Origin: Gracilaria domingensis
Lineage: Eukaryota > Rhodophyta > Florideophyceae > Gracilariales > Gracilariaceae
Direction: 5' to 3'
Length of the DNA stretch: 64,000 nucleotides
Assembly (NCBI GenBank): GCA_022539475.1
Contig: VCMS01000185.1
Location: 21,281 to 85,280 of the forward strand
Below are positions 19,114 to 30,715 of this stretch, one piece after another. Both the position numbers and the translations under genes were made by a program. The number at the start of each line of letters is the position of its first letter. The stretch's first letter is position 1. Below the pieces are notes generated by a model, which was not told the origin of the DNA, made no database searches, and saw nothing but the letters and a program-made list of their open reading frames with translations.

Positions 19114-20263
19114 CCGAAAGCAATGCACTATATAACAGAAAGGGACACATGAAAGGTACAAATCTCCATGTCCAATGAAGGAAAAAACATGGAGGTAAAA
19201 ACTCTTAAGGCACGGTAAAAGTATTGCTGCTACTTTGGCGGACTCAAGCGGGCAGCTGGGCCACTCTCTCTATTTCTCATCACATCAGAAAGGAGCAGCA
19301 ACCAAGGTGTATTCTCCCACAATATCTGCGATGAGGTCGTTAGTTGTAGCAGTAGGTGGAAATGAAATGGCTACACGTAGTCAATTCAAATCAGACGAAA
19401 GTACATTGGCCCATTTGTGCCTCAAATCTTTTAGCTCCACAACGCAAAACTCATTTTAACTTGAATTTAAACAAACGTGGTCGCTATTAAATTTGAAATA
19501 TTAAGCTTTGAAAAGAGCGAAATAATTGCTCCCGCGGACTCGAAACCCTTGATCACAACGCTTCTCTGTTATTCCGCAATCGAGACAAACAGGTATGTCG
19601 ATGATAGCTTGCTAGCTTCTCCATAGTACAAGGGTGTTTGTATTGAAAACCACCCTCAAAAATACGAATCTCCCGAATTCAATAGAGCTGAAGATATGAA
19701 TTCAAAGCATCAACCAGAGACAAAGCAGCTGTAGGGGATTCCAAACAATGAGCTGCTGGCATACATATGTGTTTTTCTAGAAGACAAATATTCCCGTGCG
19801 AACCGAATGAATGTGCGCCTGCCGAGGACCAACCTGCCCTCGTGAGTCACAACTGCGAGGCAATCAGAAGAAACTCGGTTTAGTTCCTTCTGATCGTGCT
19901 TTCTCCGACTGTGTCTGCGCAGTACGGCCCCAACCTCAAAGTGTGGTGGGCAGTTCAACTTTGTGCGGAAAACGTAGAAGCTGGCAATCGCTTGCGAGAT
20001 TTCTTCGGAGGCAGACAGCGGTGTTTGAATTGACAAATAGTAATGTCAATTGCCTTTGGGTTCGCGCGAGGGAGATATTTCCATGACAAGTACCGCTCTT
20101 CGTTCCATATAGATGACATATACGTGTACCAGTCGCGAGATTGTGGTTGGGTGATCCAGCGCGTTTGCACCTGGCAGCAGCCAATAGCAAATCTTGATGA
20201 CGATGCATCGCTGTTGCCTCTCCTGTAGTTGTCCAATTGCCTGCAGCTTCTTAAACCGCGAGA
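19114..20263. other. Intergenic stretch
   Basis: No gene is firmly supported. A minus-strand 108-codon frame at 19710-20036 (MSIQTPLSASEEISQAIASF) looks partly protein-like and would be divergent from the Sel1 gene. A GCGGACTCGAAACCC block near 19533 recalls a tRNA T-arm, but no cloverleaf could be drawn around it. Confidence 0.3.
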
Positions 20264-22198
20264 GTGCTTCTCAATTGCGCCAGTCCCGTTTCACGCAACC
20301 GCAACCCATCTCCACGCTCCGTCTCATCCGCGCTTTTTTCAGCACAAACACCCTATCGACCCATCGTCCAGCATCCTCTTCGCGTCATGCCATCCCCTGC
20401 TAAAAGCACCGAGAAAATGGTCCGGATGTATGAGAAGGCAATCAAGCGCCACAACGATTCCGAGGCCATGATACGACTTTCAAGTATATTATGTTTCCAC
20501 GATAACGTTCCGAGAGATGTTTCTCGCGGTGTGCAGCTTCTGGAACGCGCCATAAAGCAAAGAAATAATCGTCACGCCATGCAATGTCTTGCATATTACT
20601 TTACTGAAAACGGAGACGAGAAACAGCGTCGGAGAGTCATTCCTCTGCTGGAGCGAGCAATGCGAATTGAGGAAGATCATTGGACTCTTTCTTTTCTTTC
20701 TGACGTCCTATTCGAAGGAAAATGCGGTGAAAGCGACGCCATCACCGCCGTTCAGCTGCATGAACGTGCTTTGAGATTCGAGAACACTCCTAAAAGCATG
20801 GAGAGACTAGCTCGGAAGCTGCTCATTAGCCCCACGTTGTCAGCCCAAAAGAACCGAGGACTGCGATTGTATAAGAAGGCTATCCGTCTTTCGAACGACG
20901 GGAAGATGATGAATGAACTTGGCTTCCTGTACTACGAAGGCACTCCGAATCTGCCAAAATGTGACAAACGCGCATTCAAATGGTTTGAGCGAGGCGCCAA
21001 GCGTGGGAACGAAGCCGCTGCGTGGAACATGGCGGACATGCTCACAGACCGCGATGTTCAACTGGAAAAGGATCCCTCTCGCGCCCTTAAAATTCTACAG
21101 GAGGTACATCAACGGGAGCCGAATGTGGACTACCTCATCAGGCAGGGCGATATCCACTGCGAGTTTCAAGAGGTACTCGATTATTCCCAAGCTAAAAAGC
21201 TTTACGAGGAAGCCATACTGAAGTTTGATAGCACTGAAGCACGCAAGCATTTGTTGAATTTGCTTCTTGGCCACAGAGGTTTGAAGGTGGACTTTCCTGG
21301 CGTGGTCGAGTTTACATTGCGTGATTATAAACGAACAAAGAACGCGTACTCGCTGCATCACGCTTGTAGTGTGCTGTGGAATGGCGCGGAGGACGTGCAG
21401 GCAGATCCAGAAAGAGCTCTGAAGCTAATGGAAGACCATGGTCATGATTTGTATGGACTTCAAGCGCTGATGCTGCGATATGACAATGGAAAGTACAAAA
21501 GAAATATCAAGCTCGCACAACGTCTGGCTCAGAAGGTATCAGATGTGGACGGGCAGCTGATTAGAGCGATTATTCTGAGCGAGAAGAATAGAGAAGAGGA
21601 TATTCAGGCCGCGGAAGAGATGTTTCGGCAAGTGATAGCCGATGGATCGTCCAAAGACGATGTCTCTTGGACAGCCATATCACTCCGTAATTGTGCGATT
21701 GATTTACCGTTTCATGGTGATCGAGTGTGTCTGACGCGCACCACCAAGAGTTTTGAACTGATCTACGATCTTGGAGTACTGAATCTTGCAAACTTACTAC
21801 TTGAAAGAAGCAGGAAGGGAAGAGAGACCGGGAAGGAGGTGGTTGAGCTACTCGAAGGGTTACTAAAGAGTGACGTGAAGATCATGGCAGCTTTGAATCT
21901 TGTTTATGTGCTTTGGGCCGGGATTGGGGGTGTTCAAAGAGAAAGAGCGCGAGCCATGCAACTGCTGGAAGAACTTGTGGCTGACACTAACGATTTGTCT
22001 GCTCGAGCTATGCTGGCAAATGCCTTGGCGGAACAGGACGAGGCAAGAAGTGAGGAGATCGAAAGGAGCTTGGACTTGTGGAAGGAAGTGAAGAAGGAGA
22101 TTGCATGCGAACAGGAAGTGCACTTCAGGATGAAGAGATATGTATCAGATAGAACTTGGAAGGTTTGGGACGAGATTGAAGAAATGAATAAGAAATAG
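20264..22198 (+). CDS. Sel1/TPR-like repeat protein
   Basis: An intact single-exon frame of 644 residues. Sel1-like helical repeats of about 36 residues run from about residue 45 onward. Clear units are near 80-115 (RGVQLLERAIKQRNNRHAMQ), 215-255 (LGFLYYEG, KWFERGAKRGNEAAAW), 355-400 and 545-600 (ALNLVYVLWAGIGG). Such proteins are scaffolds for complexes, often in ER-associated degradation or signalling; the partner is unknown here. The first Met gives a Ser/Pro/Arg-rich 41-residue leader that could be a transit peptide. Met-42 (MPSPAKSTEK) would make a soluble protein starting just before the repeats. It is flanked by mobile DNA on the right, but the frame is whole, so it is probably a functional host gene. 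Confidence 0.85.
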   Translation: MLLNCASPVSRNRNPSPRSVSSALFSAQTPYRPIVQHPLRVMPSPAKSTEKMVRMYEKAIKRHNDSEAMIRLSSILCFHDNVPRDVSRGVQLLERAIKQRNNRHAMQCLAYYFTENGDEKQRRRVIPLLERAMRIEEDHWTLSFLSDVLFEGKCGESDAITAVQLHERALRFENTPKSMERLARKLLISPTLSAQKNRGLRLYKKAIRLSNDGKMMNELGFLYYEGTPNLPKCDKRAFKWFERGAKRGNEAAAWNMADMLTDRDVQLEKDPSRALKILQEVHQREPNVDYLIRQGDIHCEFQEVLDYSQAKKLYEEAILKFDSTEARKHLLNLLLGHRGLKVDFPGVVEFTLRDYKRTKNAYSLHHACSVLWNGAEDVQADPERALKLMEDHGHDLYGLQALMLRYDNGKYKRNIKLAQRLAQKVSDVDGQLIRAIILSEKNREEDIQAAEEMFRQVIADGSSKDDVSWTAISLRNCAIDLPFHGDRVCLTRTTKSFELIYDLGVLNLANLLLERSRKGRETGKEVVELLEGLLKSDVKIMAALNLVYVLWAGIGGVQRERARAMQLLEELVADTNDLSARAMLANALAEQDEARSEEIERSLDLWKEVKKEIACEQEVHFRMKRYVSDRTWKVWDEIEEMNKK

Positions 22199-23236
22199 CA
22201 TTACTTTTCCCAAAATTATGTGTTAATCGTTGGACACGCGTTTCCTAAACGTGACCACGTGTAGACCCTTGTGGAGCAATCGGTGTTATGGTAGCTACTG
22301 TACTTTAATGAAATGGTTGAAAATTAAGACTAAAGTTTGAACTGTAATGCTAACTACTTACTGTTGTGTTTGGACTTTAGCTTTTGTTTGAATGCAATGT
22401 GTTTTTATTAAGTTTTATCTACACTATCATTCTACTAGGCACATTAGATTCTAGAAGTAGAGGTTGTGAGGTGCCCAGTACAGGTGAAGTTAGAAGCAGT
22501 TCCCGAAAGGAGAAACCGCTTATATCGACTTTTGAACACTCAAAAACAGCTCAGAAAAGCATATTCAATCTCTACGAACCGATTAGATCCTCTTTTAATA
22601 GTCATTTTTCTGTTAAACCGCATCAATAGCTTTTTTAGTATTTTATTTGAGTTTTCATTCTCTTTTTTTAGTACTTTTCTTACTCCCATGGTTACAAAAC
22701 TTTTCCATACCAAAACAATTATGGTTCTTGACAACTCAACTTTGTAAAAGTCAAAAACGTACGAAAAAATGTCATATTTAGAATCTAAAATTAAAATAAG
22801 CTCAATCTTTGTCCATTCTTCTTAGTTTATAAAATATTCCTCATTTTTGCTCTCTTCTGCTCACCTAGTTTAGTGATATTTCAAAATCTCCGAAGAAAAA
22901 GATAACAAACATATACAAAAAATGATTTAAAAGGTAAGGAAACTGGCACTTAATAAGTGAGAGTATACTTTTCAAAAAAACAAGAGAGTTTACAAACGTT
23001 CCATTTATTTTATAACACGCCACTATTATATATAAGATATATTTCAAGCAATTTACAGTGAAAATAAAATGCCTATTTTAACATTTCTGATTGATTAATG
23101 TAATTTAATTCCAGCACGAACATCTTTCATGACTTTCAAACAACTTGTTGATGATTCGCATCGAATATTACCATATTCGAAATTTTTGGTTTGCTCTAAA
23201 GCGATGTTACTTTCAGTAGAGAAGAGTTGCTCACTA
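22199..23236. other. AT-rich stretch between the Sel1 gene and a gypsy fossil
   Basis: Very AT-rich with no gene. By position it should hold the 3' LTR of the minus-strand gypsy element to the right, but no second LTR copy was found to confirm this. Confidence 0.35.
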
Positions 23237-26200
23237 TTATTCTGGAAAGCTTTTGAAGAGTTGGTGCTTCGATATTGAACACGTTACAGCCCTTGTAATT
23301 GGCGTGTACGTTGATCTAATATTTGTTTCAATTTTTAAGCACTTCTCATGAAATTCATATAATTTCAGATTGCTTTCCTGAATATTTACTGTTTTTGCTT
23401 TGTACGGTTTTAATAAAGAGACATAAAAAATATTATTTTTTTTCGACATTTTCGATGGGAGCTTTACTTTGTATGACTTTCGTTTTGCTAATTTATTTAG
23501 TACTCTTAAAGCTCCCATAAATTTTGGGGCAAATTTCGTTATTCGACAGGGCTTTTAATTTCAAGTTTTTCGTAGAAAGCAAACATGATCCCGTGGTTCG
23601 GAAGTTTTATCCCTACGCTTAGGGTCTAAGCGAAGTTTTGCATATTGATTTCCAGCATTTATTGAATGGCGAGCAATATCTGTTGCATGTTTTATATTTA
23701 TTATAAAATATTCCGTAACATCAGTGGTTATTACAGATTCATCTGACAAAAGAATATCTGCAATATTTAAGGGGTGTTTTCTATATTCGAGATAAAAAAG
23801 GGTTTGGGATGTAGCCTCATTGATGTGATTATTATAAGCGAATTCCAGTTAGGGTAAATATTCAATCCAATTCTTTTGTGCATAGCTTACGAAGCAACGA
23901 AACAATTCGTCCAATGTCTGAAATGCTCTTCCTGATTGTCCATCTGTTTGTGGCTGATATGCAGTTGATATACTCAACTTTACTTTTAAAATCTTCATAG
24001 GTTCCGTCCAAAAGTTCCCAGTGACTCTAAAATCTCGTTCAAATATTATCTTTCTTCGTATTCCATGATATTTATATATTTCTCTATGAAGTACCTCAGA
24101 GGTTGCTTTAGCGTTCACATTGTTCTTTAGTGCAACAAAATATGTTGTTTTTCAAAACTTATCCACAACAGCTAGTATGCCTGAGTATCTTTCGGCTGTC
24201 TTTGGTAGTTTAAATATAAAATCCATTGATATTATTTCCCATTTCTTAGTTGGTGTAGATATGGACGAAGTAATCCTGATAGTTTTTGATTAGAGCTCTT
24301 ACCTTTTGCCATTCGTGGCACTTTCCAACGAACATTTCAATTTCCTTATTGATCTTTGGCTAAAAGAAATATCGCGTAATTAACTGCTTTGTCCTTTGAA
24401 TTCCGAGATGGGCCCCTAGTAGCGACTGGTTATTATCTTGAATAAACTGATTCCCTATGCTTCCGTTCAATATACATAGTTTCCCGTTAAGATATAGTCT
24501 CATTCCTCTTTTTTCGAATGGCATTATTGGCTCTTGATAATTACTTTTAAAGAATTCATCTTTATTGTACTCGTCTCCTAACTTCTTCAAAGATTTTTAT
24601 TGTACGTGAATTGTTGTTATATTCATTAATGATTTAATTGTACTAGTTGATACATGATGGGCTTCTTTTTCTTTTCTTGAAAGAGAATTGGAGACTGTAT
24701 TAAGCTTTCTCTTAATTTCATAATCAAATTCTTGCATGAATTCAACCAATCGTACTTGGTTTCTTGATAGTAATTTTTGACTTTATAAGTATTAAAGCTG
24801 ATGATGATCTGTGTAAATTACGAACTTTGAGCCATGTAAATATGGTCTCCATATTTCTAGCCAATATATTATTGCTAGTAGTTCTCTTTCATGTGTTGAA
24901 TATTTTTGTTTAGCAGGATTTGATTTTCTAGATGCATAAGCAACAGGACAACTGCCTGTTTCGTCTGTTTGTGTTAAAACGGCGCCTATGCTCGTTCCTA
25001 AAGCATCACATGTTACATCATATGGGATTGAAGCATCAGCACTTCTAAGTATAGGTGTGTTGCTTAACTCTTTCTTTAATCTTTCAAATGCTTTTTGTTC
25101 ATTTTCTTCCCGTTGAAATTGTTTACTTTTCTTCGTTAACTCCATTAATGGTGCAGGAATCTTCGCGAAATCTTTAACAAACCTTCTATAATAGTTACAT
25201 ATTCCTAGGAAGCTTTGTACGTCCGTAACATTAGTCGGTTTTCCCAATTTTGAATAGCTATTGTTTTCTTTGGATCAACTCTTATGCTATTAGCTGTCAT
25301 TACATGTCCTAAATAATCTATTGATTATTTTGAAAATTTACACTTTGAAACCTTTCCATACAATTGATTTTCTGTTAATATTTGGAAACCTTTTCCCAAT
25401 TGTTTCATATGTTCTTCCTTTGTTTTATTATATATTAGTATATCATCCAGGTATACTAATATAAAAATATCTAGATATTACGTAATATAATGTTCATTAA
25501 TGCTTGGAAACATCCTGGGGCACCTGTTTACCCAAATGCTGTTACCATGTACTCGAACTGGCCATAGCGAGTTCGGAACGTAGTCTTTTCTATATCACAT
25601 TCCCTTTTTCTTACTTGATAGTATCTCTGTCTTAAATCTATTGCTGAGAAGTACTTTGCTCCTTGTACTTGATCCCGGACTTTTCATCAATTTGAGGTAG
25701 TGGCAATTGATTTTTTATTGTCTGTTTATTCAGTGCTCTGTAGTTTACACACATTAGTAGATTGCCATCTTTCTTTTACGAATAGTACAGGGCTAACCCA
25801 TGGACTTATACCAGGTTTTATAAATCCATTTTTTATGAGCTCATTCACCTCATTCTTCATTTCCTCTAACCCAGGTTTTGATAATTTATACATGGGTCCT
25901 ATCTTTGGCTTTGCATCTGGTACTAAGTCTATTTTCATCTCCACCTCTCTCTGAGGGGGTAACTCTTTCGGTAGTTCTTCAGGGAATACATCTTGGAAAT
26001 TTTCCAAGAGTGACTTCAAATTTGGATCCAAAATCTCCTTATCATGGTTTTCTTTCTTTTCACCGGTACCGGGTAACTTAAATACTTAGTTGTTATACCT
26101 TACACTTCTTCTTTCTCACAAGCCGTGAAAGTTGATTACTAGATAATCTAAAAGGTAAACACGAACTATGTCTATACCTACCTATTCTTTCCTCTGCCTC

Positions 26201-26711
26201 CAGAGTAACTAATTCTTTCTGGCGTGTTGTTATACTTCTACTTTTCCGACCCATCATGGGATTTTCCTTTATTAACCATGATATTCCTTGCATTATATCG
26301 TAGGTGATCAAGTCTACAATAAATGGTCTAATTTCAAAAGAAGCATATCCAATACTAAGTGGGAGGCTATTAATACTCTCACACATAGGGACAACGGTTT
26401 TATCCCATAACTCGGCTTGGTACTGGATTTTCCGATATTTAACCCTAACCGATCGGCAAAGCTCTTAGACATCACTATGTCTTCACAGCCACTGTCTATT
26501 AATATCTTACTGGGAACTGCGGAAAGCAATTGAGTATGGTGAATTATATCATAGATTTTCATAATGACACATACTTTGACCCTATTCCCAAGCTGTGCAT
26601 GTAAAGCTCAGCAGATATTACTGCATCCTGTTATACAATATAAGTGCTTCATGTCAAAATTGTCCTAAAAAGAGACACGCTAAATGACAAACATAAAGTA
26701 TTCAATACTCG

Positions 26712-27623
26712 TTACTTTATTGCAAACAAATTTGTACCGTTTTGTAAGGAAAGTTCAACAACATTAGAGACGGCCAAGAAGCAATGTGAGTGTGTTGTTC
26801 TATTGTGACTATATTTTTTACTTAACACATTGAACTTTTTCAACAACCTGTTAAGCGCATCATGACGCCCACGAATCCGTCGATGCGTTCTTCGTAATTG
26901 AGTAGAAACATTGAACTGCTTCAAACATTTTTCATCATTGTATCCATTATCAGTCAACACCATTTCATGCGTGCCAAGCTTTCTCTTTAACTTAAGACGA
27001 AATATCATGACATCTGATTTTGATCCGCAGGGAAACCCACCATGCATCCAAACGATTTGACCACTGTCAATGCGTAATCCAACTTCATAGCGCAATCCGG
27101 CCGCATGTAGTTTGTGAGAATACCAGTCCGAAGAAAATGGAGATGGTTCATTTATAGGACAGTCTGTTCCATCTACAGAGGCGTAACAAGAATGAAGCAT
27201 TAAAGACGATAAGCGATTATTCCATTTAATCTGCACATTATATGTCAGTGTTAATCTTATAAACGGTTTTCGTTATATTAGGTAACTTACGATTTCTAGT
27301 GATGTAATTAACCGAATAAAACACCAACTCCATTTCCTAAACGTTTTCTCATCTGCACCTGTAACAACATGGTTTACAGATTCGGTATTATATTGCTTGA
27401 GGAACAATAGCGCCCACAATAGATGCTTAGGACAAGATCGAAGAGGAAGACGAGAGCGAAGTCTGTTCCAGAGCTGCGAGCATACATAGTAGTTTATGCC
27501 AAAGAGAGAGGTAAAACGACGGCTTATGTTAATACTCCTCTGTCGTTTTTGGTTTGTTGGAAAACTAAGGAATGCTGTGCGAAAAGTATGAACGGTAGCC
27601 GGTAGGCCAGCCATAGTTAACAA
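26712..27623 (-). CDS. PIF/Harbinger-like transposase, two exons
   Basis: Exon 1 is 27623-27291 and exon 2 is 27230-26712, separated by a 60-bp intron with GTAAGT donor and TGCAG acceptor, which keeps the frame. Together about 284 codons. Exon 2 holds the DDE_Tnp_4-type catalytic region: ASVDGTDCPINEP (first D), LHAAGLRYEVGLRI, FPCGSKSDVMIFR (second acidic site) and VLTDNGYNDEKCL. It ends with a basic RIRGRHDALNRLLKKF helix that may include the third acidic residue. Exon 1 has the helical N-terminal part. No stop interrupts it, so the protein looks nearly whole. Cut-and-paste transposition is the family role. Confidence 0.8.
27231..27290 (-). other. 60-bp intron in the Harbinger transposase
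   Basis: On the minus strand it starts GTAAGTTACC and ends ATGTGCAG. Removing it joins two frames in phase 0 within a continuous transposase alignment. Confidence 0.75.
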
Positions 27624-27649
27624 AAGTATTCTGCTGATACTCTAGCGTT

Positions 27650-28755
27650 GCTTGCCGACATCTTTACAGCGAAACATACATGGCAACAACAAAGCTAAAG
27701 GAAGCAAAACAATCCATAAATTTCAACAATAAAGATCTGTATGTATACAGATGTACCAAATTTGTTCATTGCTGCATCACAGATTCAACTTCGAAATTCA
27801 CACAAGGCGGATTCTTTACAAAGACATGTCCTACACTCTAATTTTTTAGCACCACAAACCTTTACGTTGATGAAATGCGTCTTTAAGTAATGACGTGCCC
27901 TTAGAAGCGGGGGCTTTATAAGATCTATTTCTACATCACCCGCATGATATCATGAAAAGCAGTGATAACTCTGTTGAAAGAGTCAAATTAGGCACTTTAC
28001 AGCTTCAAAGAGAGACCAATGACTCGGAAGAGACACAGATCTCATACATGTACTAGCAATTTTACTTAAATGAAAACGAAAACTTTCACGGAGCCTCAAG
28101 GGTAAAAGGAGCTATTGGTGTTTGAATAGTGATGATATTTTTAGTCTTCATTAAAAGTATCACACTTTCTAGGGGTAGAGATCAGATTTCACTCAGAACT
28201 GAAATCAATTGTTTCTTTTTTCATCATGCGAAACCTATGTACTGTAGTGAGAACGGTTGTGTATACATATGAAACATTGTTTACAATTTCTATGGCCGGA
28301 CCGAAAATGCATCACAACCCATCTACGGGAATCGTGATGGTGATGATGTAATTACAACATGATGCTAAGCGCAGATGAAAGTACAGAAGCGTCAGTCCTA
28401 GTAAGTTTCTTTTTATCGTGAGACATAAACGACTTTAGATGCCAAAAGAGACATAACCTTTTTGTGTCCTACGGGTTCACCCCAAACTTATTATGGGCTG
28501 TATCTGAAAGATACGAGATTCTAGGGTTTCGTTCTGTTCATAGCCAAAGATAACTGTATTTGAGATATAGGTAGTATGAAGACAACAAAAGGAGATATCA
28601 CCCTATCATCTTCAAGCTGAAATTGGTATGAACTGCACGGGGCGTTATACGTATTAAAAGAACTTCGTTCAAGATTCGAACGTTCTTTGGACGTCACTCA
28701 AGTGTCGCAGCTCTTTCAATTCAAGAGTATCTAGTTTGTATCACACTGTGAAGTC
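27650..28755. promoter_or_regulatory. Divergent intergenic region of the Harbinger transposon
   Basis: About 1.1 kb between the divergent transposase and accessory genes, with no coding signal. It would hold both promoters. No repeated operator-like motif was found by eye. Confidence 0.4.
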
Positions 28756-29584
28756 ATGCCGTCAAAGAGAAATAACGTCCACCTCACTGAGAACTCAGAG
28801 ACTGTTAAGCGGTTGAGGCAAATGTTCAGAAATGGAGAGCTAACTGGACATGAGAACGCTACTAAAGTTCATCGAATGGATCCTTTGTTTAAAACGTTTA
28901 AGCTTGCAACATTTAGACTTCGTTACGGAAGAATTCGAAATGAAATGGCCAACCTTCGTGGTATGTTTCCATTGTCCATTCGCCTCTGCAATACTCTTTT
29001 AACCCATTTAATCTCTGTTAGCACCTTCTTCGTCACAAGCGCTGCAGAGGACTGCTGAAGACGACGACGATGTTCAGGCTCCAGGATTTATTGCAGATGA
29101 TGTTCGTGAGCCCAGCAATCAAACCGAATCTATCATAGCTGAAGAAGAAAGCCATGTCAAGGAATTTACTCCAATTTATCTTACGTCCCAGTGGGAACAT
29201 TCTGAAACTACGGTCCAGCATTTTACAGTTGCGATGCTATTCCCATCTAGAGTTCAGGAGAAGGATATTGTTCCAAGCGTGGTTGAAGAAGGAACCGTCC
29301 TTAGCATTGTTGTTGAATGGCCTAAGCCGATGATTGAAATGCAGATGCTTCATTAAAAATGGCTTAACAAGCAATTTGGAGCTATGTTACCCTATCACCC
29401 CATGATTGCTGGCTTTAAGAAAATTCTGAAAGAGTTGAGAACCTCTGTTTCTAGTCCTTTCTATTCGGTTTGCAGAATATCTTTACCAGTCGTCGTCGAA
29501 ACACACATTCCCAAACAAGAGTTACTTGATTTTGCCGATGGTTCTAGTGTTTTCCACATCGATTTGAAGGCACCGAATGGCTGA
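28756..29584 (+). pseudogene. Second gene of the Harbinger transposon, accessory protein
   Basis: Exon 1 is 28756-28960 (MPSKRNNVHLTENSETVKRL...), followed by a 61-bp intron 28961-29021 (GTATGT...TTAG) in phase 1, then exon 2 to 29584. Exon 2 starts Ser/Asp-rich (TAEDDDDVQAPGF), then a conserved block with VVEEGTVLSIVVEWP and MQMLH, one in-frame stop (TAA at 29354-29356), then PYHPMIAGFKKILKELR and SVCRISLPVVVE. The second copy at 59943-60535 reads Lys where this one has the stop, so the stop is probably a decay mutation. No Myb/SANT signature (spaced tryptophans) was recognised. Role unknown; by position, a helper of transposition. Confidence 0.65.
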
Positions 29585-29646
29585 GAAAACTAATACTGTT
29601 CGTACCCAAGTGCAATAATTTGTTCATGTGGACCAATTCTGAGCCT

Positions 29647-30715
29647 TTAATATGTATTCTTTTTTGTGAAATCAATTCTTTGGCTCTTACGTATTAAACT
29701 TTTCTGTTGCTTTGTCAAAGTTTTGTTTCTTCGTCTTACAAAATGCAAGCAAACGTTCTTGTAATAGCTTCCCTCAGCTCCCAGTGCTGGTACTCTTTCT
29801 GACTTAGTACCTTTCCTTGTAGCTGTAATAAAAGCAACTCTGGCTTTCCTGCTCTTCTTGAGCATATTCTTCTCCATATTCTTATTCTTTGCTTTCTTAT
29901 TTCATAATTTTTACGTCGTGTTTTCTTTCTAAAGGGAATTTTAAATTCAATTTTCTTATCATCCTCCTGAGAATGCCATAATGTCGATCCGGGCACTAGC
30001 GCTATGTTCATTTTTTTGTTCCGCTATTAAAGTTGTTACCAACTCTTCGTTGATTATGGTTCCTTACGATACATTTCTTTCTCTTACATACAAAACACAA
30101 TTGCTCTCTAATGCATCTTCTTCTCTCAGGTTGACTAAAATAGTTTTGATTTCTAAAATTAATATTTCCTATCTGCATTTGGGTTCGTCCTTGTCGGGGA
30201 CTATTATGACTATAAGTTCTTTGTCGAAACTGGTTTCCGCTTTAACTCTGTTCATTTCTAAAAAGCATCAAATTTATCAGCTATTTTCATTGCTTCTTGA
30301 ACCGAAACTGGTTCAACTCTTTCTACTTCAATTCTGGTCCTAATTTTTAAACCTTGGCTATAATGGTATATTTGTTCTGCTTCCGTCATTCTCTGTACTT
30401 GTAGCAACCATTTTGTAAATTCCTGTTTATACGACCGTACAGTGTTTAACTTGCCAGTTTTTCTTAAAGTACTCAGCATTTTTCGATCTATTAATTCTCT
30501 TTTAACTGGGGCAAAGTAATCTAAACATTGTCTAGAAAACTCATCACAGCTTTGTATCAAATTTTTATCAAGTGAAACTAATTCCCACCATTGGAAAGCA
30601 TCTCCACTCATATAACTGACTGCATATTTTATTTGACTTTGTTCATCTAGAAGACGGTTCTCTAAACTCTTGACCCAACTTCGAACAAATTTCCCAGAAA
30701 ATCTTTCAGGTTTCC
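29647..30715 (-). pseudogene. gag: Gag of gypsy-2, broken
   Basis: Contains KPERFSGK, then SYMSGDAFQWWE, then a KRELIDRKML...LNTVRSYKQEF stretch and an EAMKIADKFDAF helix, the retrotransposon gag core of Ty3/gypsy elements. A Lys/Arg-rich C-terminal region follows. The N-terminal part is missing where piggyBac-like sequence begins. It is broken. Confidence 0.75.

Larger units (their letters stand above)
26640..29640. mobile_element. PIF/Harbinger-type DNA transposon with two divergent genes
   Basis: Inserted between the protease and gag parts of gypsy-2. It carries a DDE transposase on the minus strand (26712-27623) and a second gene on the + strand (28756-29584), divergent across about 1.1 kb. 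The two-gene layout is typical of PIF/Harbinger, whose second gene usually encodes a Myb/SANT protein that helps the transposase. The terminal inverted repeats and 3-bp target duplication could not be fixed by eye, so the ends are approximate. Confidence 0.75.
23237..30715 (-). mobile_element. AT-rich Ty3/gypsy fossil (gypsy-2), split by a Harbinger transposon
   Basis: Minus-strand parts in order: gag (30715 to about 29647), then after a DNA transposon insertion protease (26562-26093), RT (26031-25250), RT/RNase H (25247-24792), integrase zinc region (24590-24360), core (24118-23849) and C-terminal end (23518-23237). Landmarks: DSGCEDIVMSK in protease; LPPQREVEMKIDL and [11 protein letters not shown] in RT; LGICNYYRRFVKDFAKI and ALGTSIGAVLTQ before RNase H; STAYQPQTDGQS in integrase. 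Base composition differs sharply from elements B-D, so it is another lineage. It is badly broken, with many breaks. No LTRs were identified. Confidence 0.85.

Noticed and set aside
19500-19580. tRNA gene, from a GACTCGAAACCC block
   Set aside because: No acceptor stem or anticodon arm could be paired around it.
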